Source: Sphingomonas sp. QA11 (GTDB taxonomy: Bacteria > Pseudomonadota > Alphaproteobacteria > Sphingomonadales > Sphingomonadaceae). Taken from it: a stretch of 64,000 nucleotides of DNA. Where the stretch lies: positions 1,922,001 through 1,986,000 of the forward strand of contig NZ_CP098774.1 in the NCBI RefSeq assembly GCF_028473665.1, given 5' to 3'. The first letter of the stretch is position 1; the number at the start of each line of letters is the position of its first letter. The notes under the pieces were generated by a model that had not been told where the DNA came from, ran no database searches, and saw nothing but the letters and a program-made list of their open reading frames with translations. The translations under genes were made by a program, and so were the position numbers. Below, piece by piece: positions 28,852 through 37,757 of the stretch.

Positions 28852-29322
28852 ATGCGTCAGTTTGATTTGACCCCTTATCGCCGTTCCACCATCGGCTTCG
28901 ACCGCCTGTTCGACATGCTCGAAGCCAGCGCGCGCCAGTCGGCGGTGGACAATTACCCCCCTTTCAACCTCGAGCGTCTCGCGGAAGACCGTTACCGGAT
29001 TACGCTTGCCGTAGCCGGCTTCGGTCGCGACGAGATCGAGATTACCGCTCAGCAGAACCTGCTTCAGGTGAAGGGCAACAAGGCCGAGAAGGACGGCGGC
29101 ACGGCCAATTTCCTGCATCTCGGCATCGCCAACCGCAGTTTCGAGCGCCGTTTCGAGCTGGCCGACTTCGTCCGTGTCGATGATGCGCGGCTCAATGACG
29201 GCCTGCTGACGATCGAACTCGTCCGCGAGGTGCCTGAGGCGATGAAGCCCAAGACGGTCGCGATCAAGACGGGCGCGCCGCTCGCCGCGGTCGACGACGG
29301 CAGGGACAGCGAAGCGGCATAA
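28852..29322 (+). CDS. Small heat shock protein, Hsp20 family
   Basis: 156 residues. ATP-independent chaperone holding unfolded proteins. N-terminal region FDLTPYRRSTIGFDRLFDML is that of the HspA/IbpA-type group, the alpha-crystallin core runs about 40-130 (NFLHLGIANRSFERRFELADFVRV), and the C-terminal strand LNDGLLTIEL matches the family GxL motif. Expression control by an RpoH promoter and a ROSE thermometer is supported by the leader. The gene ends in its own terminator. Confidence 0.9.
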   Translation: MRQFDLTPYRRSTIGFDRLFDMLEASARQSAVDNYPPFNLERLAEDRYRITLAVAGFGRDEIEITAQQNLLQVKGNKAEKDGGTANFLHLGIANRSFERRFELADFVRVDDARLNDGLLTIELVREVPEAMKPKTVAIKTGAPLAAVDDGRDSEAA

Positions 29323-29347
29323 GAGCCGTCGCCACTCCAGGCAGAAA

Positions 29348-29384
29348 GGGCGTCCGGACCATTCCGTCCGGGCGCCCCTTTTTT
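29348..29384 (+). terminator. Terminator of hsp20
   Basis: Stem GGGCGTCCGGA (29348-29358) with TCCGGGCGCCC (29366-29376), one G-T wobble, and run TTTTTT at 29379-29384. Confidence 0.8.
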
Positions 29385-29401
29385 GTCACATCGCGGAACC
29401 C

Positions 29402-29415
29402 TTGATCCAGATCAA
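29402..29415. promoter_or_regulatory. Perfect FNR/FixK-type box
   Basis: TTGATCCAGATCAA matches the FNR/FixK consensus TTGAT-N4-ATCAA without mismatch. It lies 41 bases before the ATG of the small helical protein gene at 29456 and 18 bases after the hsp20 terminator, so it can only serve that gene among close neighbours. Control by an oxygen-sensing CRP/FNR-family regulator is inferred. Confidence 0.7.
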
Positions 29416-29455
29416 CGTTTTAGCGTGAACAGGCTTTGTTCCACGGGGGCTTCAG

Positions 29456-29686
29456 ATGAGAGGGCGAATCGAATCCGTCGAACCGCTGGTCGATTCGGCG
29501 CTGCTGACGATCCCGCAGCCGGAAATGAGGCTGGCGGAAAGTCCCGAGGTGGCCACGCTGCACAGGCTGGCCGAACGGTGCCGCCGGCTGGCGACCACCG
29601 TCGGGGATCGCCATACCGTCGAAACTCTCATCACCATGGCTCAGGAATATGAGGCCCAGGCCGACCTGGCCGACACGTCTCACTAA
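29456..29686 (+). CDS. 76-residue helical protein of unknown function
   Basis: Starts at an ATG preceded by GGGGG. The C-terminal half follows the pattern ERCRRLATTVGDRHTVETLI then MAQEYEAQADLA, a two-helix hairpin seen in many short uncharacterised alphaproteobacterial proteins (x-C-R-x-L-A, D, then L-x-x-M-A-x-x-Y/W-E). No signal peptide. The N-terminal half (about 30 residues) is more variable. Regulated probably by the FNR box upstream. Convergent with pyrG. Confidence 0.7.
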   Translation: MRGRIESVEPLVDSALLTIPQPEMRLAESPEVATLHRLAERCRRLATTVGDRHTVETLITMAQEYEAQADLADTSH

Positions 29687-29723
29687 CGGACGGCTCGCGC
29701 TCCGGCCTGTGGATTGACCGCCT

Positions 29724-31358
29724 CTAGACCAGCCGCGATTGTCTTACCGCCGCCCCGATGAAGCTCGCGAACAGCGGATGCGGATCGAATGGCTTCGACT
29801 TCAGTTCGGGATGGAACTGCACACCGACGAACCAGGGATGGTCGGGCCGCTCGACGATTTCCGGCAGCATGCCGTCCGGCGACATGCCCGAAAAAACCAG
29901 CCCGCCCTTTTCCAGCGCGTCGCGATAGCCGGTATTGACCTCATAGCGATGCCGGTGCCGCTCCGAGATATCGGTCGCGTCGTAGATCGAGGCGACCACG
30001 CTGTTGCCATCGAGCTTCGCGTCATAGGCACCGAGCCGCATCGTGCCGCCCAGATCGCCGCCTTCCTCGCGCTTTTCGATACCGGCCCCGGTCATCCATT
30101 CGGTGATCATGCCGACGACCGGCTCATCGGTCGGGCCGAACTCAGTCGAGCTTGCATCCTTGATGCCGGCCAGATTCCGCGCACCCTCGACACAGGCCAT
30201 CTGCATGCCGAAGCAGATTCCGAAATAGGGGATTTCCCGCTCGCGCGCGAACCGGACGCTGGCGATCTTGCCCTCGGCACCGCGTTCGCCGAACGCACCG
30301 GGAACCAGGATCGCGTTCATCGGCTCCAGCTTGGCCGCAATATCGTTGTCCTCGGACTCGAACAACTCGGCGTCTATCCACTCGATGTTGACCTTGACCC
30401 GGTTGGCGATGCCGCCATGCACCAGCGCCTCGTTCAGTGACTTGTACGCGTCCTGCAGCCCGACATATTTGCCGACCACGCCGACCGTGACCTCGCCTTC
30501 CGGATTTGTCAGGCGATCAACGATGTCAGACCAGCGCGACAGGTCGGGCGCCGGGCCGGGTTCGATGTCGAAAGCCCGGAGAACCTCGGCATCCAGGCCT
30601 TCCGCATGATACTGCATCGGCACGGCGTAGATGCTTTTCGCGTCGAGCGCCGGGATAACCGCTTCCTTGCGGACGTTGCAGAACAGGGCGATCTTGGCCC
30701 GGTCGCTGGCCGGAAGCGGCTGCTCGCACCGGCAGACCAGCACGTCGGGCTGGACGCCAAGCGCCGCGAGTTCGCGCACTGAATGCTGGGTCGGCTTGGT
30801 CTTCAACTCGCCCGCCGCCGCGATGTACGGCACCAGGGTGACATGGATGCTGACCGACTGGCCACGGCCAAGATCGTTCCTGAGCTGACGGATCGCCTCG
30901 ATGAACGGCAGCGATTCGATATCGCCGACGGTGCCGCCGATCTCGCACAGCACGAAGTCGAGATCGTCGGTCTCGGCCTGCGCGAATTCCTTGATCGCGT
31001 CGGTGACGTGCGGGATCACCTGCACGGTCGCGCCGAGATAGTCGCCGCGGCGTTCCCGCGTGATGATCTGCTGATAGATGCGGCCGGAGGTGATGTTGTC
31101 CGACTGGCGCGAGGCGACGCCGGTGAACCGCTCATAATGGCCGAGATCGAGATCGGTCTCCGCCCCGTCGTCGGTCACATAGACTTCGCCATGCTGATAG
31201 GGCGACATCGTGCCGGGATCGACGTTCAGATAGGGGTCGAACTTGCGGATGCGCACGCGATACCCGCGCGCCTGCAGGAGAGCAGCAAGGCTCGCCGCCA
31301 TCAAACCTTTACCGAGCGAGGAGACCACGCCGCCGGTGATAAAAATAAACCGCGCCAT
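29724..31358 (-). CDS. pyrG: CTP synthase
   Basis: Amidates UTP to CTP with ATP and glutamine. 544 residues: N-terminal synthetase domain with [20 protein letters not shown] (P-loop) and [18 protein letters not shown]-terminal class I glutaminase with [15 protein letters not shown] (Cys nucleophile) and the His/Glu pair in [13 protein letters not shown]. Complete. Lies just downstream of secG on the minus strand, the usual order in alphaproteobacteria, though tpiA is absent here. Confidence 0.95.
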   Translation of the reverse strand: MARFIFITGGVVSSLGKGLMAASLAALLQARGYRVRIRKFDPYLNVDPGTMSPYQHGEVYVTDDGAETDLDLGHYERFTGVASRQSDNITSGRIYQQIITRERRGDYLGATVQVIPHVTDAIKEFAQAETDDLDFVLCEIGGTVGDIESLPFIEAIRQLRNDLGRGQSVSIHVTLVPYIAAAGELKTKPTQHSVRELAALGVQPDVLVCRCEQPLPASDRAKIALFCNVRKEAVIPALDAKSIYAVPMQYHAEGLDAEVLRAFDIEPGPAPDLSRWSDIVDRLTNPEGEVTVGVVGKYVGLQDAYKSLNEALVHGGIANRVKVNIEWIDAELFESEDNDIAAKLEPMNAILVPGAFGERGAEGKIASVRFAREREIPYFGICFGMQMACVEGARNLAGIKDASSTEFGPTDEPVVGMITEWMTGAGIEKREEGGDLGGTMRLGAYDAKLDGNSVVASIYDATDISERHRHRYEVNTGYRDALEKGGLVFSGMSPDGMLPEIVERPDHPWFVGVQFHPELKSKPFDPHPLFASFIGAAVRQSRLV

Positions 31359-31445
31359 GGGAGAAAAGGCCTAGCGTCAACATGGGTCGCGCGACAAGCG
31401 CGCGACTCCACTTCCATTACAAAAAAATGCGAAGGGGGCCCGCGC

Positions 31446-31805
31446 TTACTGCGCGAGCGGGACCGCGCTGTTGCTGGCGGGTGCCGGTGCGGTCGTGGGT
31501 TGCGCCGTCGGTGGCGGCGGCAGGACGCCAGCCGCAGCAGGAGGCGTCCTGGCCAGGGTCGGATCGATCTTGGCGGTGTTGTGGCCCATCGAGGCAATCA
31601 CCGCGAGGACAATCGCCAGTCCGACGAACAACGATGCCAGAATAGAGGTCGCGCGAGTCAGGAAATCCGCCGCGCCCCGCGCCGACATCAGGCCGGAGGG
31701 GCTGCCGCCCATGCCAAGCCCGCCGCCTTCCGAGCGCTGCATCAGGATCACGGTCACCAGGCTGGCGGCGATGATCGCATGGACGACGAGAAGGAACTTG
31801 AACAT
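31446..31805 (-). CDS. secG: Preprotein translocase subunit SecG
   Basis: 119 residues; non-essential subunit of the Sec channel. Two transmembrane helices, FKFLLVVHAIIAASLVTVILM and RATSILASLFVGLAIVLAVIA, flank QRSEGGGLGMGGSPSGLMSARG, the conserved SecG loop. The alanine/proline/threonine-rich C-terminus is an extension typical of this group. The start at 31805 was chosen because the family begins right at the first helix. Confidence 0.9.
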   Translation of the reverse strand: MFKFLLVVHAIIAASLVTVILMQRSEGGGLGMGGSPSGLMSARGAADFLTRATSILASLFVGLAIVLAVIASMGHNTAKIDPTLARTPPAAAGVLPPPPTAQPTTAPAPASNSAVPLAQ

Positions 31806-31926
31806 GAACGGGCGCAACCTGTGGCTTGGGAAGGCGGGCACATAGGCGAGCGAAGGCTCGCGATCAACCGCAACCGGAAACAGGCGGGCCGGACATTTCG
31901 TTTCCGCACTGAAACCACTGGCGATT

Positions 31927-32343
31927 ATGAACGTTATAAGTCTGGTGCCCCAACGTGCGGGGCCTGGGCAAATGTGGAATTTCTTCGTGGCCACTCTTCC
32001 TGATCGATCGCTTGGCGGCTGGATGCGGACGCTGGTGGATTATGTGAGGTCGGGCGAGCCCGATCTGACCAACCGGCAGATGGCGCTGTTGCTGGTGGTA
32101 TATCTCAATCCCGGTCCCCATACTGTGCGTGGACTCGCGCGTGTGCTGAACGTTTCGAAGCCGGTAGTGACGCGCGCCTTGAACAGGCTCGGTTCGCTCG
32201 GCTATCTGCGCCGACAGCGTGACGAAACCGACAAGCGCAACATATTCGTCGCGCGCACGTCTGAAGGGGCAGAATTTCTTGAAGAGTTTGGCCAGTTTAT
32301 CGGTGATGCCGAACAGCCAGTCCACCAGCGGGCCTCAGCGTAG
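31927..32343 (+). CDS. MarR-like winged-helix regulator
   Basis: 138 residues if read from the first ATG. The core MRTLVDYVRSGEPDLTNRQ to ARTSEGAEFLEEFGQF contains helix-turn-helix HTVRGLARVLNVSKPVVTRA and wing RRQRDETDKRNIFVA, typical MarR but short, lacking long dimerisation helices. Alternative starts at 31972 and 32023 are plausible; none has a clear ribosome site. The final 37 bases overlap the SH3 gene in another frame. Target unknown. Confidence 0.75.
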   Translation: MNVISLVPQRAGPGQMWNFFVATLPDRSLGGWMRTLVDYVRSGEPDLTNRQMALLLVVYLNPGPHTVRGLARVLNVSKPVVTRALNRLGSLGYLRRQRDETDKRNIFVARTSEGAEFLEEFGQFIGDAEQPVHQRASA

Positions 32344-32653
32344 GAGCTTCGCGCTTCTCGGGCCGTCCGCCGTCCTGGATCCGTTGCACGACGCCGTCAG
32401 GCGCGATGTCGCTGACATCCGCCTCGCCGACCGGGTGTTCGCCCCGCACTACGCCGCCCCCATGCCGCGTCGGATCGCGATTCAGGCGTCGCTTCTCGCA
32501 ACCAGTGCCGACGATGCGGCGATCCTGGCCGTGCTTCGTCCCGGCGATATCTTCGAGGTGCTTGATATCGCCGGCGGCAAGGCCTGGGGCATTGCGGTGG
32601 CGCAGAAACTGGTAGGCTATATCGACTCAGCCGCGCTGGAGCCCGCACAATGA
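32306..32653 (+). CDS. SH3 domain-containing protein
   Basis: 115 residues with a bacterial SH3-like fold: HYAAPMPRRIAIQASLLAT, then FEVLDIAGGKAWGIAVAQKLVGYIDSAAL, a pattern found in the N-terminal SH3 of NlpC/P60-type proteins. No catalytic domain follows, so this may be a stand-alone binding protein or a remnant. Overlaps marR-like gene and is coupled to argC (ATGA at 32650). No signal peptide, so it is presumably cytoplasmic. Confidence 0.6.
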   Translation: MPNSQSTSGPQRRSFALLGPSAVLDPLHDAVRRDVADIRLADRVFAPHYAAPMPRRIAIQASLLATSADDAAILAVLRPGDIFEVLDIAGGKAWGIAVAQKLVGYIDSAALEPAQ

Positions 32654-33579
32654 CAGTGAAGGTCTTTATCGACGGCGCGGCCGGGACGACCGGCCTGGAG
32701 ATTGGCGACCGGCTGGGCGGTCGCGACGACATCGAGTTGCTGACCTTGAGCGAATCGCGCCGCAAGGACGCGAAGGCCCGCGCGAAGCTGCTCAATGATG
32801 CCGATTTCGTCATTCTCTGCCTGCCCGACGATGCCGCGCGCGAAGCGGTCACGCTGATCGAGAACAGCCACACCCGGGTGATCGATGCCTCGACGGCCCA
32901 CCGTGTCGGTGAAGGCTGGACTTATGGCTTTCCGGAGCTCGAGCCCGGCCAGATGACAGCGATCGCCGAGGCCTCGCGCGTTTCCAATCCCGGTTGCTAT
33001 CCGACCGGATTCCTCGCGCTCGTCCGGCCGCTGGTGCGTGCGGGTCTGATCCCGGTCGACTGGCCCATCTCGGTCAATGCAGTCTCCGGCTATTCGGGCG
33101 GCGGCAAGTCGATGATCGCCGAGTTCGAAGGGCCCAACCCGCCACCCGCAGCGCGCCCCTATGCGCTGGGCCTGGCGCACAAGCATGTGCCCGAGATGCA
33201 GAAGCATGCCCGGCTTGAGCATCTGCCGATCTTCACGCCTTCAGTCGTCAATACCTATCGCGGCATGATCGTCGAGGTGCCGCTGCCGCTCCACATGTTC
33301 GTGCGGCGCCCGACGCTCGTGGCCTGCGAGACGGTCCTGCGCGAGGCCTACAGGGATTCGCCGATCGTCCGGGTGGTGGAGGCTGATGCCGATACCGTGG
33401 CGATCGAGGACGATGCCGGCACCGACCGGCTGACCCTTCGCGTCTGCGGCAATGCCGAGACCGGTCAGGCTCGCCTGATCGCGACGCTCGACAATCTCGG
33501 CAAGGGCGCTGCCGGGGCCGCCGTCCAGAACCTCAACATCATGGCCGGATTCGACCCCGTCGCCGGATTGGCGCTTTAA
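32650..33579 (+). CDS. argC: N-acetyl-gamma-glutamyl-phosphate reductase, type 2
   Basis: Third step of arginine synthesis: NADPH-dependent reduction of N-acetylglutamyl-5-phosphate. 309 residues, the short type 2 form. FIDGAAGTTGLEIGDRL is the dinucleotide-binding motif, SNPGCYPTGFLALVRPL holds the catalytic Cys, and YSGGGKSMIAEFEG follows. The start overlaps the SH3 gene stop. Not clustered with other arg genes. Confidence 0.9.
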   Translation: MTVKVFIDGAAGTTGLEIGDRLGGRDDIELLTLSESRRKDAKARAKLLNDADFVILCLPDDAAREAVTLIENSHTRVIDASTAHRVGEGWTYGFPELEPGQMTAIAEASRVSNPGCYPTGFLALVRPLVRAGLIPVDWPISVNAVSGYSGGGKSMIAEFEGPNPPPAARPYALGLAHKHVPEMQKHARLEHLPIFTPSVVNTYRGMIVEVPLPLHMFVRRPTLVACETVLREAYRDSPIVRVVEADADTVAIEDDAGTDRLTLRVCGNAETGQARLIATLDNLGKGAAGAAVQNLNIMAGFDPVAGLAL

Positions 33580-33664
33580 TCCGCCGGGCCGACTGCGTAT
33601 TCACCTTGGCCCGGCGCGCCCGCGTCTGTTAGGCGCATCGGCTACACGGCCATCAGGAGACATT

Positions 33665-35125
33665 ATGCGCGACCCGGTAGGCAAGCTTCTGCTGTTCGGT
33701 GCGACGGGAGACCTCGCGCAACGCATGTTGCTGCCGTCACTCTATGGGCTTCACGCCGACGGGCTCCTGCCCGCCGGCCTGACCATCACGGGTACGGCCC
33801 GGTCCGACCATGACGATGCGAGCTATCGCAAGTTCGCGAAGCACGCCCTTGACGAGTTCCTTCCCGAGGACCGCAAGGACGAGAAGGCGGTCAAGAGCTT
33901 CCTGGAACGCATCGGCTATCAGGCATTGGATGCGACCGACCTCACCCATTATGATCTGCTGGCGAAGAAGGTGGGCGACGTCTCGGACGGCCTCGCCATC
34001 TTCCTGTCGACCGCGCCGTCGCTGTTCGAGCCGGTAATCCGCGGGCTCGAATCGGCTGGGCTGGCAGGAGACACCGTTCGCATCGGCCTGGAAAAGCCGC
34101 TCGGCTACGATCTGGCGTCAAGTCGGGAGATCAACGACACGGTCGCGAGCGCCTTTCCGGAGAACCGGACTTTCCGGATCGACCATTATCTCGGCAAGGA
34201 GACGGTCCAGAACATCCTGGCGCTCCGGTTCGGCAACAGCTTTTTCGAGCCGGTGTGGAACGCGCAGGGCATCGACAATATCCAGATCACGATCTCGGAG
34301 ACGGTCGGGCTGGAGGATCGCGCCGGTTATTACGACACGGCCGGCGCGTTGCGCGACATGGTCGCCAACCACATGCTGCAGCTGCTCGCGCTGATCGCGA
34401 TGGAGCCCCCTGCCCGCTTCGACGGTACGGCAATCCGCGACGAGAAGGCGAAAGTGTTCCGTTCGCTCCGCAAGATGAAGCCGGAGGAGGTGCCCCACGC
34501 CACCGTAACGGGCCAATATACCCAGGGCGCGGTCAATGGCGAGATCGTGAAGGGCTATATCGAGGAACTGGGCAAGCCTTCGACCACCGAGACCTTCGTC
34601 GCGATCAAGGCGCATGTCGACAACTGGCGCTGGCAGGGCGTGCCCTTCTATCTCCGCACCGGCAAGCGCATGCCGAACCGGCATTCGGAGATCGCGATCC
34701 AGTTCAAGGCGGTGCCGCATTCGATGTTCGCCAGCCGCGGCGGGCTGCTCCAGCCCAACATGCTGGTCATCCGACTCCAGCCCGAGGAATATATCCAGTT
34801 GCTGGTGATGGCCAAGGAACCTGGCCTCGACCGTGACGGCATCAGGCTGCGCGAGGTGCCGCTGAACCTGAGCCTCGACGCTGAATTCGCCGGCACGCGT
34901 CGCCGCATCGCCTACGAACGGTTGCTGCTCGACCTGATCGAGGGCGATCCCACCTTGTTCGTCCGACGCGACGAGGTAGAGGCACAATGGGAGTGGATCG
35001 ACGCGATCCGCGCCGGCTGGACCGCCAATGACGTGAAGCCCAAAAGCTATGGGTCGGGCACCTGGGGTCCTTCCGCGGCAATCGCGCTGACCGAGCGCGA
35101 CGGGGTGACCTGGCAGGACGATTGA
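33665..35125 (+). CDS. zwf: Glucose-6-phosphate 1-dehydrogenase
   Basis: First enzyme of the Entner-Doudoroff/pentose phosphate routes: glucose-6-phosphate plus NAD(P) to 6-phosphogluconolactone. 486 residues: LFGATGDLAQRMLLPSLYGL (dinucleotide fold), RIDHYLGKETVQNILALRF with the catalytic His and substrate Lys, and ILQ-free C-terminal domain. ATG with AGGAG upstream. First gene of zwf-pgl-edd-glk-eda; a 104-base gap with palindromic repeats separates it from pgl. Confidence 0.95.
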   Translation: MRDPVGKLLLFGATGDLAQRMLLPSLYGLHADGLLPAGLTITGTARSDHDDASYRKFAKHALDEFLPEDRKDEKAVKSFLERIGYQALDATDLTHYDLLAKKVGDVSDGLAIFLSTAPSLFEPVIRGLESAGLAGDTVRIGLEKPLGYDLASSREINDTVASAFPENRTFRIDHYLGKETVQNILALRFGNSFFEPVWNAQGIDNIQITISETVGLEDRAGYYDTAGALRDMVANHMLQLLALIAMEPPARFDGTAIRDEKAKVFRSLRKMKPEEVPHATVTGQYTQGAVNGEIVKGYIEELGKPSTTETFVAIKAHVDNWRWQGVPFYLRTGKRMPNRHSEIAIQFKAVPHSMFASRGGLLQPNMLVIRLQPEEYIQLLVMAKEPGLDRDGIRLREVPLNLSLDAEFAGTRRRIAYERLLLDLIEGDPTLFVRRDEVEAQWEWIDAIRAGWTANDVKPKSYGSGTWGPSAAIALTERDGVTWQDD

Positions 35126-35136
35126 GCGACCGACCC

Positions 35137-35204
35137 TGTCGGGCCCCCGTATCGAGACACATGTTCCTCGATACGCCATCCCGACAAGCCCGAGAGCACT
35201 CGGG
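35137..35204. repeat. Palindromic intergenic element between zwf and pgl
   Basis: Nested inverted repeats: TGTCGGG (35137-35143) with CCCGACA (35180-35186) encloses GTATCGAG (35149-35156) with CTCGATAC (35167-35174). A second small hairpin CCCGAG/CTCGGG (35189-35204) follows. It looks like a mobile REP-type palindrome placed within the operon, and could act on mRNA stability between zwf and pgl. Only one copy in the window. Confidence 0.6.
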
Positions 35205-35230
35205 ACGAACGGCAAACATTAGGACGAAGC

Positions 35231-35941
35231 ATGAGCGAAGAAATCGAATGGTGGGATTATGACGACGCGGCCGAGATGGCGGCAGCCGTCGCGGGCGACA
35301 TCGGCTTCGTGATCGAAAGTGCGATCGATGCGCGCGGCGGGTGCGTCATCGCGCTCGCGGGCGGCAAGACGCCGCTGCCGATCTACGAGAAGCTCGCCGC
35401 GACCAAGCTCGACTGGAAGCGCGTGACGATCATCCCGACCGACGAGCGTATCGTGCCGCTCGGCGATCCGCTGTCCAACATCACCGCGATCGGCAAGGCG
35501 TTCCTGCCCAAGGGCGCGCGCGTGATCCCGATCGTGAGCGAGTCGGCGAAGGATTATCGCGCGGCCGGCAAGGCAGCCGATGCGCGGCTCGCCGACCATC
35601 ACTGGCCGCTCGACCTCTGCTTGCTCGGCGTCGGCGAGGACGGGCATACCGCCTCGATCTTCCCCGGCCCCGACTATGAAGAAGCCATTGCCGGTCCGCA
35701 CGAACGCCGCGCGCTCGGGGTCATGCCCGATCCCCTGCCCGCCGATGCGCCCGTCGCACGGATCACGCTGAGCCGCGCCGCGATCGTCTCGGCCAAGGCG
35801 CTGATGATCGCCGTCACTGGCGACAAGAAGCGCAAGGTGATCGAGCAGGCGATCAAGCAGGGCCCGTCCTCCTCCTATCCCATCGGGCGCGTGCTGGCCG
35901 ATGCGGAACTGCCGGTCGACATCCATTGGAGCCCGGCATGA
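35231..35941 (+). CDS. pgl: 6-phosphogluconolactonase
   Basis: Hydrolyses 6-phosphogluconolactone to 6-phosphogluconate. 236 residues of the DevB/NagB fold: ALAGGKTPLPIYEKLA, IIPTDERIVP, CLLGVGEDGHTASIFPG with the catalytic His, and ARITLSRAAIVSAKAL. The stop overlaps edd (ATGA at 35938). Confidence 0.95.
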   Translation: MSEEIEWWDYDDAAEMAAAVAGDIGFVIESAIDARGGCVIALAGGKTPLPIYEKLAATKLDWKRVTIIPTDERIVPLGDPLSNITAIGKAFLPKGARVIPIVSESAKDYRAAGKAADARLADHHWPLDLCLLGVGEDGHTASIFPGPDYEEAIAGPHERRALGVMPDPLPADAPVARITLSRAAIVSAKALMIAVTGDKKRKVIEQAIKQGPSSSYPIGRVLADAELPVDIHWSPA

Positions 35942-37755
35942 CGCTTCACGCCGATGTGAGCGCGGCCACCGACCGGATCATTGCCCGGTCGAAGCCGACC
36001 CGCGACGCCTATCTGGCGCTGATCCGGCGCGAGCGCGACAATCATGTCGACCGGCCCGCCCTCGGCTGCGCCAACCTCGCGCACGGCTATGCCGGCACCG
36101 AGGAAGACCGCGAGACGATGAAGGCAGGCGGCCGAATGAACATCGGCATCGTCACCTCGTACAACGACATGCTCTCTGCGCACGCGACCTACTATCGCTA
36201 TCCCGAGCAGATGAAGGTCTGGGCGCGCGAAGCCGGGGCCACCGCACAGGTGGCGGGCGGCGTGCCGGCGATGTGCGACGGGGTGACCCAGGGCTATGCC
36301 GGCATGGAATTGTCGCTGTTCAGCCGCGACACCATCGCCCTGTCGACCGCCGTCGCGCTCAGCCACGGCATGTTCGAGGGCGCGGCGCTGCTCGGCATCT
36401 GCGACAAGATCGTGCCGGGCCTGCTGATGGGGGCATTGCGCTTCGGCCATCTGCCGATGATCCTGGTCCCCGGCGGACCGATGCGGTCGGGGCTGCCCAA
36501 CAAGGAAAAAGCGGCCGTCCGCGAACAGTTCGCCGAAGGCAAGGCGACTCGCGAGGACCTTCTCGACGCTGAGATCGCCGCCTATCATTCGAAGGGCACC
36601 TGCACCTTCTACGGCACGGCCAATTCGAACCAGATGATGATGGAGGTGATGGGCCTGCACATGCCCGGCGCCGCCTTCGCCAATCCCGGCACCAAGCTGC
36701 GCCAGGAACTGACTCGCGCCGCGGTCCATCAACTGGCGAAGATCGGCTGGAGCGGTGACGATTATCGCCCGCTTGGCGAATGCGTCGATGAAAAGGCGAT
36801 CGTGAACGCGGCGATCGGCCTGCTCGCCACGGGCGGATCGACCAATCACCTGATCCATCTTCCCGCCATCGCGGCGGCGGCGGGAATCGTGATCGACTGG
36901 GAGGATTTCGACCGGCTGTCGCGCGCCGTGCCGCTGATCGCGCGCGTCTATCCCAACGGGTCGGCCGATGTGAACGGCTTCGAGGATGCAGGCGGCATGG
37001 CCTATGTCATCCGCGAGCTGCTCGACGCGGGCATGCTTCATCGGGACTTGATGACGGTCGCCGGGGATGACATGACAACGTACGCCAAGCGCCCGGCCAT
37101 CAAGGACGAGGCGCTGGTATGGGGGGATGTCGGTGCCAGCGGTGACGAGACGATTCTGCGCCCGGCCGCCGCGCCCTTCGCGCCCGAGGGCGGTTTCCGC
37201 ATCCTCACCGGCAATCTCGGCCGGGCCTGCATCAAGGTGAGCGCGGTGGAGCGGGATCGCTGGACGATCGAGGCACCATGCCGGGTCTTCGCCGACCAGC
37301 TCGACGTGCAGGCCGCCTTCAAGGCAGGCGAGCTCGAACGCGATGTCGTGGTGGTCGTGCGTTTCCAGGGGCCCCGCGCCAACGGCATGCCCGAACTGCA
37401 CAAACTCACCCCGCCGCTCGGCGTGCTGCAGAATCGCGGTTTCCGCGTCGCGCTCGTGACCGACGGGCGCATGTCCGGCGCCAGCGGCAAGGTGCCCTGC
37501 GCGATCCATTGCTCGCCCGAGGCGCTTAGCGAGGGCCCGCTCGCGAAGCTGCGCGACGGCGACATCATCCGGATGTCGGCCGATACCGGTGAGCTGGTCG
37601 CACTGGTCGATCCCGGGGAATGGGCCGCGCGGCCTTTCGCCGAAGTACCGGCCGCCGCCCAGGGGATGGGCCGCGAGCTTTTCGCCATGTTCCGCGGCGG
37701 CGCCAATGAAGCAGAAAAGGGCGCCTCAGCGATGCTCGCCGCAATGGGATGGTAG
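35938..37755 (+). CDS. edd: 6-phosphogluconate dehydratase
   Basis: Dehydrates 6-phosphogluconate to KDPG with an Fe-S cluster. 605 residues, IlvD/Edd fold: VPAMCDGVTQGYAGMELS and GICDKIVPGLLMGALRFG carry two cluster Cys, STNHLIHLPAI and VTDGRMSGASGKVPCAIH follow. Chosen start ATG at 35938 overlaps the pgl stop. Central Entner-Doudoroff enzyme, complete. Confidence 0.95.
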   Translation: MTLHADVSAATDRIIARSKPTRDAYLALIRRERDNHVDRPALGCANLAHGYAGTEEDRETMKAGGRMNIGIVTSYNDMLSAHATYYRYPEQMKVWAREAGATAQVAGGVPAMCDGVTQGYAGMELSLFSRDTIALSTAVALSHGMFEGAALLGICDKIVPGLLMGALRFGHLPMILVPGGPMRSGLPNKEKAAVREQFAEGKATREDLLDAEIAAYHSKGTCTFYGTANSNQMMMEVMGLHMPGAAFANPGTKLRQELTRAAVHQLAKIGWSGDDYRPLGECVDEKAIVNAAIGLLATGGSTNHLIHLPAIAAAAGIVIDWEDFDRLSRAVPLIARVYPNGSADVNGFEDAGGMAYVIRELLDAGMLHRDLMTVAGDDMTTYAKRPAIKDEALVWGDVGASGDETILRPAAAPFAPEGGFRILTGNLGRACIKVSAVERDRWTIEAPCRVFADQLDVQAAFKAGELERDVVVVVRFQGPRANGMPELHKLTPPLGVLQNRGFRVALVTDGRMSGASGKVPCAIHCSPEALSEGPLAKLRDGDIIRMSADTGELVALVDPGEWAARPFAEVPAAAQGMGRELFAMFRGGANEAEKGASAMLAAMGW

Positions 37756-37757
37756 GA

